Positions 1 to 9,800 of a stretch of 64,000 bases of DNA are shown in pieces. How positions within the stretch are numbered: position 1 is the stretch's first letter; every line of letters starts with the position of its first letter. The stretch comes from Steinernema hermaphroditum (Eukaryota; Nematoda; Chromadorea; Rhabditida; Steinernematidae): the NCBI GenBank assembly GCA_030435675.1, contig CM059621.1:1612001-1676000 (forward strand), in the 5' to 3' direction. A program made the translations under genes and the position numbers. The notes beneath the pieces are model-generated. The model saw only the letters and a list, made by a program, of their open reading frames with translations, was not told the origin of the DNA and ran no database searches.

Positions 1-340
1 ATAGTGCTGAGAAATCGGACAACGGTCAACGATCAAAAAGAGTATAATCTCCTTCTCTACGGGAAATCTGTTTACAATGTGCGCAACATAACACGATTTG
101 TAGAGATTCTTGATTTGCGTTTTGCACAAAACATCGATCCTAAATTTGGATCAAAGTTCTGGCAGACGCACAAAATTTGTGGCTAACTGTCTACTTTTAT
201 GGGCCATGAGGCTTTTTGGTTGTAACCTTTCCAATGTCGATATTATTTATGGGTGATATCAAGTGGAACAGCGTTCGAATTCGCGTTGAAGCGTTTGCAA
301 CGTGAACCTAGAGAACATAATCTTGTTGATTCTTACTAGC

Positions 341-680
341 TTGACACTGTTTCGGGTTCCAGAGGTAATTGAGACGCCGTAGTCCCATCACCGCCGACAA
401 CAAGATATCCGCTGCCCGGAATCCGACGCCCGACGCTGCGTGATATAAGATGTCATTCCGTAGCCAACGACTCCCGGACCGGGGACTCATCTCATCGAAG
501 CACATACGAGCCCCGAAGCCTCTCCGTTCCCTCCGTCACCATTTCAAGAGTTTCGGAGTTTCGCAGATTTCCAGATGCCCCGAAGCGCGGCGCCACCGAG
601 TGGTTTGACCTCAGTGTCGCACCAAAGACGCCGATGAAGCGTGCAGCAAGAGACATGCTCTATTCGGTACATGACAACTC
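341..680 (+). repeat. Dispersed repeat, copy 1 (diverged, partial)
   Basis: This GC-rich stretch matches two longer copies at 27843-28390 and 61457-61955 in the same orientation. Shared landmarks are the segments around GCCGTAGTCCCA, CCGACAACAAGAT and the later CCAGATGCCCCG. This copy lacks the 5' block (TCTCACTCGTGTCGCGG) and the ATCGTGAAA-rich tail seen in the others. Open frames inside it are not conserved between copies, so I treat it as non-coding repeat. Bases 1-340 and 680-1120 hold nothing else I can support. Confidence 0.7.
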
Positions 681-1121
681 ATCGCCTACTAAGTAATTCA
701 CGCGTTGAAGACAAATTTACAGAGATCTTATTGGATATATAAAAGAGCCAAGAACATTATGTACCATATCCAAGCTAACCTGCGAAGACTACATGCCTCG
801 CATAAAATCAACAGGCTCAGGACTAAGCCGGAGCCTAAGCCAGGCCTGGATGTGAGCCCGTGCGTAAAAATGAATACAGCGAGTTGCCCTGCTTTGAAGC
901 TTCTATGATAACTTCATAGTTTTGGTCATAGAACCGCATAATTGATGAAAACGCAACGGAAGTAATAAACGAGATTAAGCAAACAAAGAAAACCTATTTC
1001 AGCTGCCACGACGGCTCTTATGTTCAAGCAATCGTCAGTAATGATAATTGAATAAATTATAACACTGACATATAAGTGATCGGTGTTTCACATTCTTTTT
1101 CAGAACAATTCGCAATTTACG

Positions 1122-2309
1122 ATGATCGACACTACCGCAATCGTCTTTCGCGACGTTACTCTCGCTTGCGTTACTTTGTGTGTACCAGTAAATCTTTTTA
1201 CGATGTATATCATTGTTAAAAAGTCCCCAAGCCAGTTGGGAGTATATAAATACGTCATGCTTAACATTTCGGTAGGTGAACGATTAGCACTAAGCTATAA
1301 GCCTTTGGCCAGGTATGGGTATTCCTGAGCGACATTCCAATGGACACAGTCATAATCCCGACACCAACACCAACAAGAACTATAGCTGTGTATCTTGGTG
1401 GACTCAGCTCGCTGATCGGCCCTGTTGCTGGGACTGTCTCTTGTGTATGTGAAAAAAAGTTCCCCTACAGTCTAGTGTGTTGCAGGCTATATGTATAGTC
1501 TGCGTCCTCGAATGTTTTACAGGCCTGTGCATCGCTTTCTTCTTTCGGTATCAGTCCTTGAGCCACAACTTTCATCTCTTTGGGTGGAAGCCTGAGCCAA
1601 TGCATTACCGATTTGCTGTCATTGTGGTGGTTGTAGTTCTTCCAGGAGCGCAGTTCTTTGCTGCCATGTATGCACTTTATCCTAGAGAGGACTTTAATAG
1701 GATGGTGATAGATGTGGGTCACTCATCTCTGTCAAAGACTTTACGCAAATTTCAGGGGAACGCAGAGCTTGAGGATATGTTGAGTAACACTTTATTGTTC
1801 GGACCCGCAAAGAGAGGAATCATGGTCATCGGCGCTACATTGTCTATATACATCATTCTTGTAGTGGTCTTTATGGTACTATGCATTGTGGGCATCATGA
1901 AACAGCTCCGGGATCTTCGTCCATCTATGTCAGCTGCTACCTATGCTATGCAAGTCCAACTCATGAAAGCACTTGTCGTGCAGGTAATAAGGCTATTCGA
2001 GTCTTCATATAGCGTTGGTAGTTTAGACAGCAACGCCGTTAATTCTGTTCGCCTTGCCGATAGGAACTGTCACGCTCGACCTGGTTTTCGATTTTGGTTG
2101 TTTGAAATGTTTGTTGTGTGCATTTAGTAGGGGATTTAGTACTAATGCTTGCAGATGCAATTATGATAATGGTGCTTTCAATGAGTGTACATTCTGTGGT
2201 GAACGCCTGTGCAGTGATCTTGCTCATAGCGCCATACAGGAAGGCCGTTCAAGAGATGTTTCGTCGCAAGAAGACTACCGTGGTAGTTAGTGTGACTGCT
2301 ACCGGTTAA
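1122..2309 (+). CDS. Nematode 7TM chemoreceptor, srh/sri-like (Str superfamily)
   Basis: Predicted chemosensory GPCR of about 322 residues in the plasma membrane of sensory cilia (role inferred from family). Exons: 1122-1271, 1313-1444, 1486-1704, 1756-1983, 2027-2096, 2140-2309. TM1 carries the PVNLFTMYIIVKKSP segment, exon 1 ends YVMLNIS, TM3 ends in FFFRY, and the last exon has HSVVNAC and IAPYRKA, the cluster's signature at TM7. Exon 4 is 228 nt, as in the four sister genes at 35.5, 44.3, 59.1 and 62.0 kb. The 51-nt intron 1705-1755 is a multiple of three and stop-free, so an unspliced frame reads straight through it. Three acceptors for exon 6 (starting 2128, 2140 or 2155) all keep frame; I chose the middle one on length. 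A 5' UTR acceptor lies just before 1104. The family is clear; the exact subfamily is not. Confidence 0.8.
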
Positions 2310-3270
2310 GATTGTAGCATCAGACGTAGCAACGATAGAGAGCATAACAATGTATGTATTTGTGTAGTTGTGAGTGTTTATCTTCTGTCCATCAAATTCA
2401 AGAAGACGTTCGCGCCATACGTAGCGCACCCAGTAGCTCGAACCTCAAACAGATTTCGCCATTTCTTCCCTAACGCCGTGTAAAAAGCCTAATATATTCA
2501 ACAGTAAACTCTTAGCTTATTTGCAGATCTCGTAACTTTCTTCTCTGTGTCATCTGTTGTCTTCTCTATTTTTATCTTACGCACGGGATGGTGTGCTGTA
2601 TGCTTTTCTATTCACTCTTCTATCCATTTCTCTTCACAGAGACTCTTCTCATCTATCGATATTCTCACTTCTGCAATTTCTGTGTCCGATAATAAAACTG
2701 CTTCAAACTATGCGTCGTCTGCTGAAGCACTACGTACCTGTTCTAGTGGCCAGCTCGGAACAGTTTCGAATTCCTCTTTGCGTGCCCTAATGTGTCCCGG
2801 GTTTCTATTTTTCGTGACCCGTCGCTGGCGTGGCGTTGACGACGAACCGATCGGCCGACGGAGCATCTTTTTCCCGAGCGTTCGCCGCACAACGGACGCT
2901 TCTGAGCTTCCTTTTGCTTCACGCAATATTCACGAATCGGCTAAGCACAGTTAAGCATGTGGTCAGGGTAAAGGACCTTTTTGATGTATCATTGGGCATT
3001 GGGGGCGGCTTTGTGGCAAAGCTGTCCGGGACGAGACTTTCCAACCTAGAGACTCGAGATCTCGGATAGGTCCCCGGCTCCCATTATGAAAAATCACCGA
3101 GCCGGCTTCACTGCATAAAGGATATCCGGTCTCCGAATCACTGTGTTTCGATATTTCGATTGTGCTTTCGCCATTTCCATTCGCCAACTGCAAAGCTTCT
3201 GTTGACTACAGGAACTCTTGTTGACTGCAATGTAAAATAAGGCGATTTTCAGCAACAAACACCAATATTT
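2310..3270. other. Intergenic, no gene supported
   Basis: Several short overlapping open frames lie at 2547-3069 on both strands, but none shows a signal peptide, a recognisable domain or splice-compatible neighbours. I see no repeats or RNA genes here. Confidence 0.5.
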
Positions 3271-3274
3271 TCAA

Positions 3275-3280
3275 TATAAA
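3275..3280 (+). promoter_or_regulatory. TATA box of the TIL inhibitor gene
   Basis: TATAAA lies 39 bp upstream of the ATG at 3319. A start of transcription near 3305 would give a very short 5' leader. The spacing is that of a normal core promoter. Confidence 0.5.
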
Positions 3281-3318
3281 TATCAACGAGTTCTACATCA
3301 GTGCCCACATCAACAGCA

Positions 3319-3690
3319 ATGAAAGTCGTTATATTGCTTGCTATTTTCGTCGTTACCACTATCGTTGGTCTTAAATGCGGCCTAAATGAAGTCCTTCACC
3401 ACTGTAAGAACAAATGCGAACAGACTTGCGGCCAACCGCATCACGTCTGCCCACTCTTCTGCATCAAAGGTGAATCCTGTCAATGTCAATCCGGATACTG
3501 TAGGGACTGCAATGGCCAATGCGTTCTACAGTGCGGAGAAAACGAGGAAGTGTCGCAATGTAAGAATACATGTGATCCATTCTGTGGGCAGACACCCCGT
3601 ATGTGCACAATGGAGTGCCAAATTGGACAGGCTTGTCAATGCAAGCCAGGATATTGCCGTGACTGTAATGGAAAATGTGTGCAACCTTAA
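3319..3690 (+). CDS. Secreted two-domain TIL-type serine protease inhibitor
   Basis: Single exon, 123 residues. Residues 1-18 are a hydrophobic signal peptide (MKVVILLAIFVVTTIVG), after which the protein is almost all cysteine-rich repeat. Two trypsin-inhibitor-like (TIL) units follow. Unit 1 has cysteines at 20, 29, 33, 37, 44, 48, 54, 56, 61, 64, 68 and 72. Unit 2 starts at C72 and runs 81, 85, 89, 96, 100, 106, 108, 113, 116, 120. The CQCxxGYC core is typical of TIL. By analogy with Ascaris inhibitors, the reactive loop sits between the fifth and sixth cysteine: CPLFC in unit 1 (P1 Leu, chymotrypsin/elastase type) and CTMEC in unit 2 (P1 Met). Each unit has an extra CRDC pair, and unit 2 lacks the usual last cysteine. 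The ATG at 3319 was chosen because it begins the signal peptide. Likely roles are gut or cuticle protease control or defence (inference). Confidence 0.85.
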   Translation: MKVVILLAIFVVTTIVGLKCGLNEVLHHCKNKCEQTCGQPHHVCPLFCIKGESCQCQSGYCRDCNGQCVLQCGENEEVSQCKNTCDPFCGQTPRMCTMECQIGQACQCKPGYCRDCNGKCVQP

Positions 3691-3837
3691 TTTTGTCACC
3701 GATGCTTCGGAGCAATACCTGCTTAATTACATCATACCTTTATAACGGAATACTGATGAAATGTGTGAACTGAAATGAGTAATGGTTTCTCTCAATGTTC
3801 TGTGAGATCTGCAACATTTACGATAGGAATTACAGAG

Positions 3838-4916
3838 CTAATAAACACCGATAGCATAGAACTGATTCATGGTGACGTCTCCACTGTCTTCCCTGTAGGG
3901 ACGAACAGCTGTTTCTGGCTCGTGGTATGTCGTCCAGAACATAACAGTGCTGAAGAAGTAGTAGCGCATTTTCTTCGTGCCTAATCCGCTAATCAATGTA
4001 ACAAGAATCGGACAAGAGGAGAAGATGAGGCTTGATAACAAGGTCGATTTTTGAAAATCTAAAATATCGAACAGTTTTCAAAGCTTATGGATCTCCTCTG
4101 AGTTCTTTCTTGGATAAACTTACGAAGCAAGCAAATTGAGGCCAGATGTATCAGAAGAATGAAAGTAATGATTGCAGACAACGGAATAATATAGAACATG
4201 AATATATTTCTGGAGGCTTTCAAGTCTTTCAGTTCCGATTCAGCTTGGATTCCCGACCGCTGCTTACAGCTCCTGATGCTACTACCGATGCGATAGTTGA
4301 TTGCCACAAAGGCCTAAGAACAATGATTTTTGAAGGCAGTTTACCATGAACTTACCACAGAGAGAAAAACGACAAATATAGCTCCAAGGAAAAGTTGAAT
4401 ATTGTGGATAATGTGAACAACATCCGGAAGTTCAGTTGGCGGGAATGGAGTAAAAAAAGACAGAGAGAACTGCAGCACCGCTTTAGGAACTACGTTTAGA
4501 ACGGTGCAAAATATTACGACCGCTGAGAGTGGTAATGATCTGAACACAGCCGACACTAGGCGAAGGTACAATTCCAATAAGAGAAACACTGAGTAGAGTA
4601 CAGTGTCCACCAAAAAAGCCAAATTTAAAAGAAATTCGTCGAACTCCAACGGTCGTTCGTTATCGGAGAACATCATCAAACGAAGTACTAAATGTATTTA
4701 TTGTGTGTTTTATTAAAAATATATGGAAAGTGCACCTTGAGTAATGAGGGCTATGAGCGAATATAGCAACATCGCCGTAAACCAACCCATCTGTAGGCCA
4801 ATGAATGTTTTAGGTAGGCTTTTCACACGGCGAAGAGCGACGCAGATAGTGATGCAGCTGATAATTGACAAAAATCGCAGGGCGCCATCACAAGACATGA
4901 ACATCGTCTTGTTCAT
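3838..4916 (-). CDS. 7TM receptor-like protein, class unassigned
   Basis: A four-exon model closes cleanly: 4916-4736, 4687-4356, 4313-4124, 4058-3838, giving 307 residues. All introns are short (42-65 bp) with GT..AG ends (GTGCAC..TTTAG, GTAAGT..CTTAG, GTAAGT..TTTAG) and matching phases 1, 0 and 1. Seven hydrophobic stretches can be counted: around ALRFLSIISCITICVAL, FIGLQMGWFTAMLLYSLIA, FLLNLAFLVDTVLYSVFLL, LSAVVIFCTVLNVV, IQLFLGAIFVVFLS, IIPLSAIITFILLIHLAS and LLSSLIFSSCPILV. I do not recognise a family motif, so it is a divergent nematode GPCR-like protein. The start at 4916 gives a short extracellular N-terminus; an upstream exon cannot be excluded. It is convergent with the TIL gene. 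Confidence 0.65.
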
Positions 4917-5791
4917 AGCGACTGCTTATGCAAAGCCCTGGGGTACCCAAGATATATGGATTAGTTGTTTTCCTGGCAAGCGTCGAGTTAATCCTTGTCG
5001 TCACCGCCATTTTTAGACATGTTCTTCCTTTGATGACGTCTAATCCGTAGAATAGAAATGTTGCTTTGGAATGGGCTTTGAGTAACAATGAGTTTGAAAT
5101 ATGTTAGTTGGTAGTGGGGGCATCATTGAAATCATCTTACGGAAAGGTGACAGAGTATTCAAGGTACTCGTCAAATTTGACATCCAAACTTATATGAGAA
5201 ATTTTACGTCTTCTTTCATGAACAAAGCGAGCATTAGGCCGCCGAATTATAGACAAACAGAGGATATCTTTGGCAGAGGATACAGGCTTCATCCCTGGCG
5301 TAGCGTTGATCCTTCACTGAGCATGTGGAAATCAGCGAAACTACGGAAATAGTGATGGGGCTGATCATTTACGAATGTTGCGGCATAAGGGCAGTCTCGG
5401 GGCTGGTCTCGGCTGGACTCGGACAGACGGCAATCACTTACTTCCGACTTCATGTATTTCGCTCGCTCAAATCATCGGCCATTCGTCGGAAATTTTTTTC
5501 CGAAGGCGTGATAAACGGCCGCTTGAACACAGGTATTTGAAAACGTGTCATGTTCTTGAAGCTTCCAGAAGGCTCAGAACCATACGTATCCGTAGTCCAA
5601 TCGCATGACAAGGAAACCGTCACTAACTCCGATTTCAATTATGTGGCCCCTTCACTGCGAAGCTATACCGCAGTGCGGCCGACGTCTTATCCCCAACTCC
5701 TCTATTTATTTGGATTTCGATAGAAGTCGGAACAGCGATGAACTGCTCAGAAAGTAACATAGTGAACATAGGATAAATTGTGAATCACACA
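4917..5791. other. Intergenic, no gene supported
   Basis: Short open frames on both strands (5101-5638) show no domain, membrane segment or splice partner. I see no repeat structure. Confidence 0.4.
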
Positions 5792-6259
5792 CTACAGCAT
5801 CGATGACAGATCTGAATCTGTACCCTCTTTGGTAATGACTATTGTGGTTTTTGGCATTTCTATCAGATTCGTTCTTTTAGCCACACTCCGCCATTGCAGT
5901 TTTGATTCCGCGCGTGATTGTTGACCTCGAAGACACCGTCCACACGCTAACGAAATAATAATGATGACCACAAAAACGGAAAGGGTCATAACAATCGCAC
6001 CGACTACAGCGAAAAACTTATATGCGTCCATGGCTCCACCTAAAGAAAGACCTATCTGAACTGATGGTTTCATGAAACGGTTACCTTTGGAATTGTTGTA
6101 GAACAGCGTATAATCCATGAGTATGTTATCTTCAGGGACGGTTTGAACAATAGAGCAAAGTATGTGAAAGTGTGAAGAAAATAAAATGTTATTGCAATTA
6201 GAAATACTGGAGAGGAGTTCGGCTTTCCAAGAAAACAACACAAACAACACTACGGTCAT
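5792..6259 (-). CDS. Hypothetical single-pass membrane protein
   Basis: This open frame of 155 residues is not recognised. It starts with a hydrophobic stretch that could be a signal peptide (MTVVLFVLFSW). The middle has an NNS glycosylation sequon, then a strong membrane helix (FFAVVGAIVMTLSVFVVIII), a cysteine pair just inside (ACGRC) and a basic, Ser/Thr-rich cytoplasmic tail ending LSSML. That order fits a type I membrane protein. Part of the N-terminal half may be intronic: an ATAGGTCTTTCTTTAG acceptor-like stretch sits just before GGAMDAYKFF, so the real first exon could lie elsewhere. No neighbour suggests a function. Confidence 0.35.
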   Translation of the reverse strand: MTVVLFVLFSWKAELLSSISNCNNILFSSHFHILCSIVQTVPEDNILMDYTLFYNNSKGNRFMKPSVQIGLSLGGAMDAYKFFAVVGAIVMTLSVFVVIIIISLACGRCLRGQQSRAESKLQWRSVAKRTNLIEMPKTTIVITKEGTDSDLSSML

Positions 6260-6850
6260 TCAGAAAGATGTTGTGTTCAGCGAGATTTAAATTGTTTTGA
6301 TATTTAGTTATGCTAGGAAACCCAAAGTTCATGGGAATTCACGAGCTTAACAAGGAAGTGCGTTAACAAGGGCTCCACATGTTACGTTAAGATCGACGCG
6401 AGACTAGGGAGAATATGTATATAAATTGTTTTGGACCGGATTGTTTCCTTCGAGAACACCGATGAACTGCACAAAATGCCGGAAAGCGGCGAGAAGGTAG
6501 AGGAACGCTTGGAAATGACGGCTGATACCAAACGTTGTGATGGAGGCGCAGGCGATATCCGCGTATTCTAACCCATAGGTACTTAACTGTGTGATCTAAA
6601 ACTGATATCCCAAATTGTAGCTCTTAGCATTTATAAGTCAATAAATTATAAGTACATAATATTAGCGTAATATATCTCTTTCATTATTTCTTACAAAAGC
6701 GTATCGTGAACTTTGACTGGAGTAGGGGCAATGGGTCGCATGTAGATTTGCGGCTGGTGATGAAGGGCCGGCTTTACATAGGCGGATGGACGCTCAAGAA
6801 TGGCTGAATGTCTGAAGCGAAAGACGTGGCTTTTCGAAGAAGCACCCTTT

Positions 6851-9800
6851 TTACCTATAGTTGTTTACAGGGCGACCTTTCGACGGAGCCAAAAGCTTCA
6901 GCTCGGCGAGACGTTTCTCTTTCTGGAGCTGCTCCAATAGGCGACTTTTCTCATTAAGCTCGTCCGTTAGTCGCTTATTCTGCTTGTGCAACCATTGCGA
7001 AGCTTCGTCGGCTGGTTGAGGCATCTGATTTTTTATGAAGTTCCCATGTGTAGGGAAGCCTCGTTCACTGCTTTCACACAACGCTGCCATACGGCGATTC
7101 AGTTCGGTAATGTTGGCTCGGACGAAGTTGAGCTTTTGCTCGTGAACGGAGGTGTCCTGCAATGAAAATAAGCTGTATTCACATCACGTCAAGTCGGCTA
7201 CAATATGGCCGGTTTTTATTCGGCAAACAGGCCACCTTGCGTGCGTGCTAGAATTAAAAATAGCCGTTTTTTCGAGCACCAGCGACACTGTAGTTTAGGC
7301 TTTGAAAAAAGAGGAGCGCTGCACGTAGGCGTAGGTGACTACTGTTCAACGACAACCGAATTCTGAACTACAAATGAACGAACTTCAATCTGCGGAAGGT
7401 TTTCTAAGAAAGCCAAAACTAATTAGCCTTTGTGAAATAAACAGACTTCAATTATAATAGAGCTTAGTCCTAAGAAAACAAGAGGCTGACCACTAATATC
7501 ATGAGTTAAGAAATTATAAAGCGTCTTTAACACATAAGTCCAGGAATGCACTGATATCAGAATGATCCCGCAAGGCCGTATGTTTCCAAGTTCATCCCTA
7601 CAACAGCCTATTCCTTTAAGTCAAGACACTCTTCTTGATAGGTCACTTGGGCCTTTCCTCGCTCTATATGATCTACACTTGTCATCTTCAGTTTTATTTA
7701 TCTCCAGCGTTTAAAATAAGATAAAAGAGAAGCCAAAAACTGGACTGAAATATTCTTTGACTCAAAACCTTCGATAATATGTATTTGACGCTCTGAAATC
7801 ACACTTCTCTTAAACTACCCATTCGAAAGGTATAAACCATATATCAATTATGCGTGATTTTATCACAAAGCATTGACTGAATCCGGCGCCATTTTCAGTG
7901 TAAAACCGAAATATAAACATGATTATCTGTTACAGGCTGATGACATTTTAGGATTCTCCTTCTGTACAGCTTAATTTTTTTGTCTCTAACTAAGCTTAAG
8001 CTATTTTTGTTAGAGTTCTGACGCTAGACTCTGGTCCTGCTTTACGTTGTTAGACGAACTTACCAAAGCGACGATTCCCTTGTTGAGCATTTCTCTGCGT
8101 TTGGCGATCGACGTAAGGCGATCGGAGTACCAAGAAAGCAGCCGATTGGTGACGTCAACCCCACGCTGCATGAGTTCGCGTTCCTCTTCGAGCAAACGCT
8201 CATGGCGTGCCTGAAAGTATAATATGTATCATCTGACAGTACAACAAGTACATGAACAATGTAACAGGCACGTCATCGCCAGGCCCGATTCCGGAAACAG
8301 GGTTTGTATCTGGACGATTTGCAAGAGTGCATCGAAAAACGACGGATGAATATGTCATATGAAACTTTGGTTGTATGAGTGCTCAATTCTTGATGAAATT
8401 TCAAAAGAATTGATGTGTGTGAGTCATAGGACATTGCTGAGATATCCGTGAACCTAGGAGGAAAATGGATTTTTATCTTAGGTGAGCGGTTCAAGTGACT
8501 GGACAGGCTAAGTTCAAGGAAAAAAAGTCGCAGATTGCAAGCGCGAAAAATCAGTGCATGGAGACCAGAAAGAGGTGACCAATCGTATCTTCATCTTCCC
8601 TGCATAAATTCTATCTTTGTATCAGTACCAACCATGAATAGATTGCAAGATAATATAATGCTGTGTGAGACGCCCAGTCTCGGACGGTGATAACTGGGAA
8701 CTACCGAACGGGCGATACTGGTCCAATCTATCAGGTTGTTCAGATGCCTCTTAAGGGATGCCAACCTAGGGACTGTTGGAATGGATGTTAATGTATAAGA
8801 TGTTGCCAAAAAGGTTTTTGGGACCTAGTGGTTTACTGGAAGGTCTTGAAAATTGAAGCCTATCACTTGTTTCACTTCACAGGAAGCCTCGTTTCGATTT
8901 ATGTTTCCGTGAGTCCCTAAGAGATCAATGGAGACCTTCATCGAGTAGGTTATTACTATCGCCGCTCATGAAAGTTCACTTTACAACTATACTCCAGGTT
9001 CATGAAGTGTTAAACTCACAAGTAAATCTAATTCAGTAAGCTACAATTCGCTTTAAAATCGTAGCTTCTGTAATTGTACTTCGTCCGCAGCGACTGACTC
9101 GGAGTCGGGACGGTCTGAGCCCGGACGTCAGCCGCCCATTGACGCCATTCGGATTGAAAACATTCGGGCAGATACAAAACCTAATGGCTTACACTACCTT
9201 CCCCCGGTTGAAATTTGTAAGGACACCTTCAATACGCCCACAAAGTAGTTGGTAGTGTACCGTATGTGATTGCGTCAAATGACTTGGACAGTGATCGAGC
9301 CCAAAGTGATTCATGTTGTGGATCTTCTGATAAGGATCCAGGGACATAACGCCACATGTTGCTGCATGTTCCACTCAGAGAGATGCAAAACTCATGTATG
9401 CTGCACAGTATAAAACGAAATGTAAAATACATAATCTATAGCCTAATGATAATCCATATGGTGGTCCTGTCGATAAGACCGGCTGAATTGTTAAAAATCG
9501 CTCAACGTTTACTAAAAACAGTTGGAAACCCCTACAATGGAAAAGGAATGCAGTGCTTTTTCAAATACTAAAGCGTCGTCTAGGCCGTTCCTCGTGAGAA
9601 CCTAACGCCAGTTTTCTCAGAATCCATACAAATGACTGAAGAATTTCTCACACACACTGCTTGATTTGACGCATGTCTACGAACAGTTGTTTAAAGAAAT
9701 ACTACGCAAGCGCATTATTCATTACGATGATATGGATAATATTGAAGCATAGTCAAGATCGGTTAAGCTTAGTTCCAGCCCCCCATTGTCCACAGTATTA

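Noticed and set aside
2547..3069. Three overlapping plus-strand frames of 77-135 codons
   Set aside because: They overlap in different frames, with no start context, domain, or splice sites leading to neighbours.
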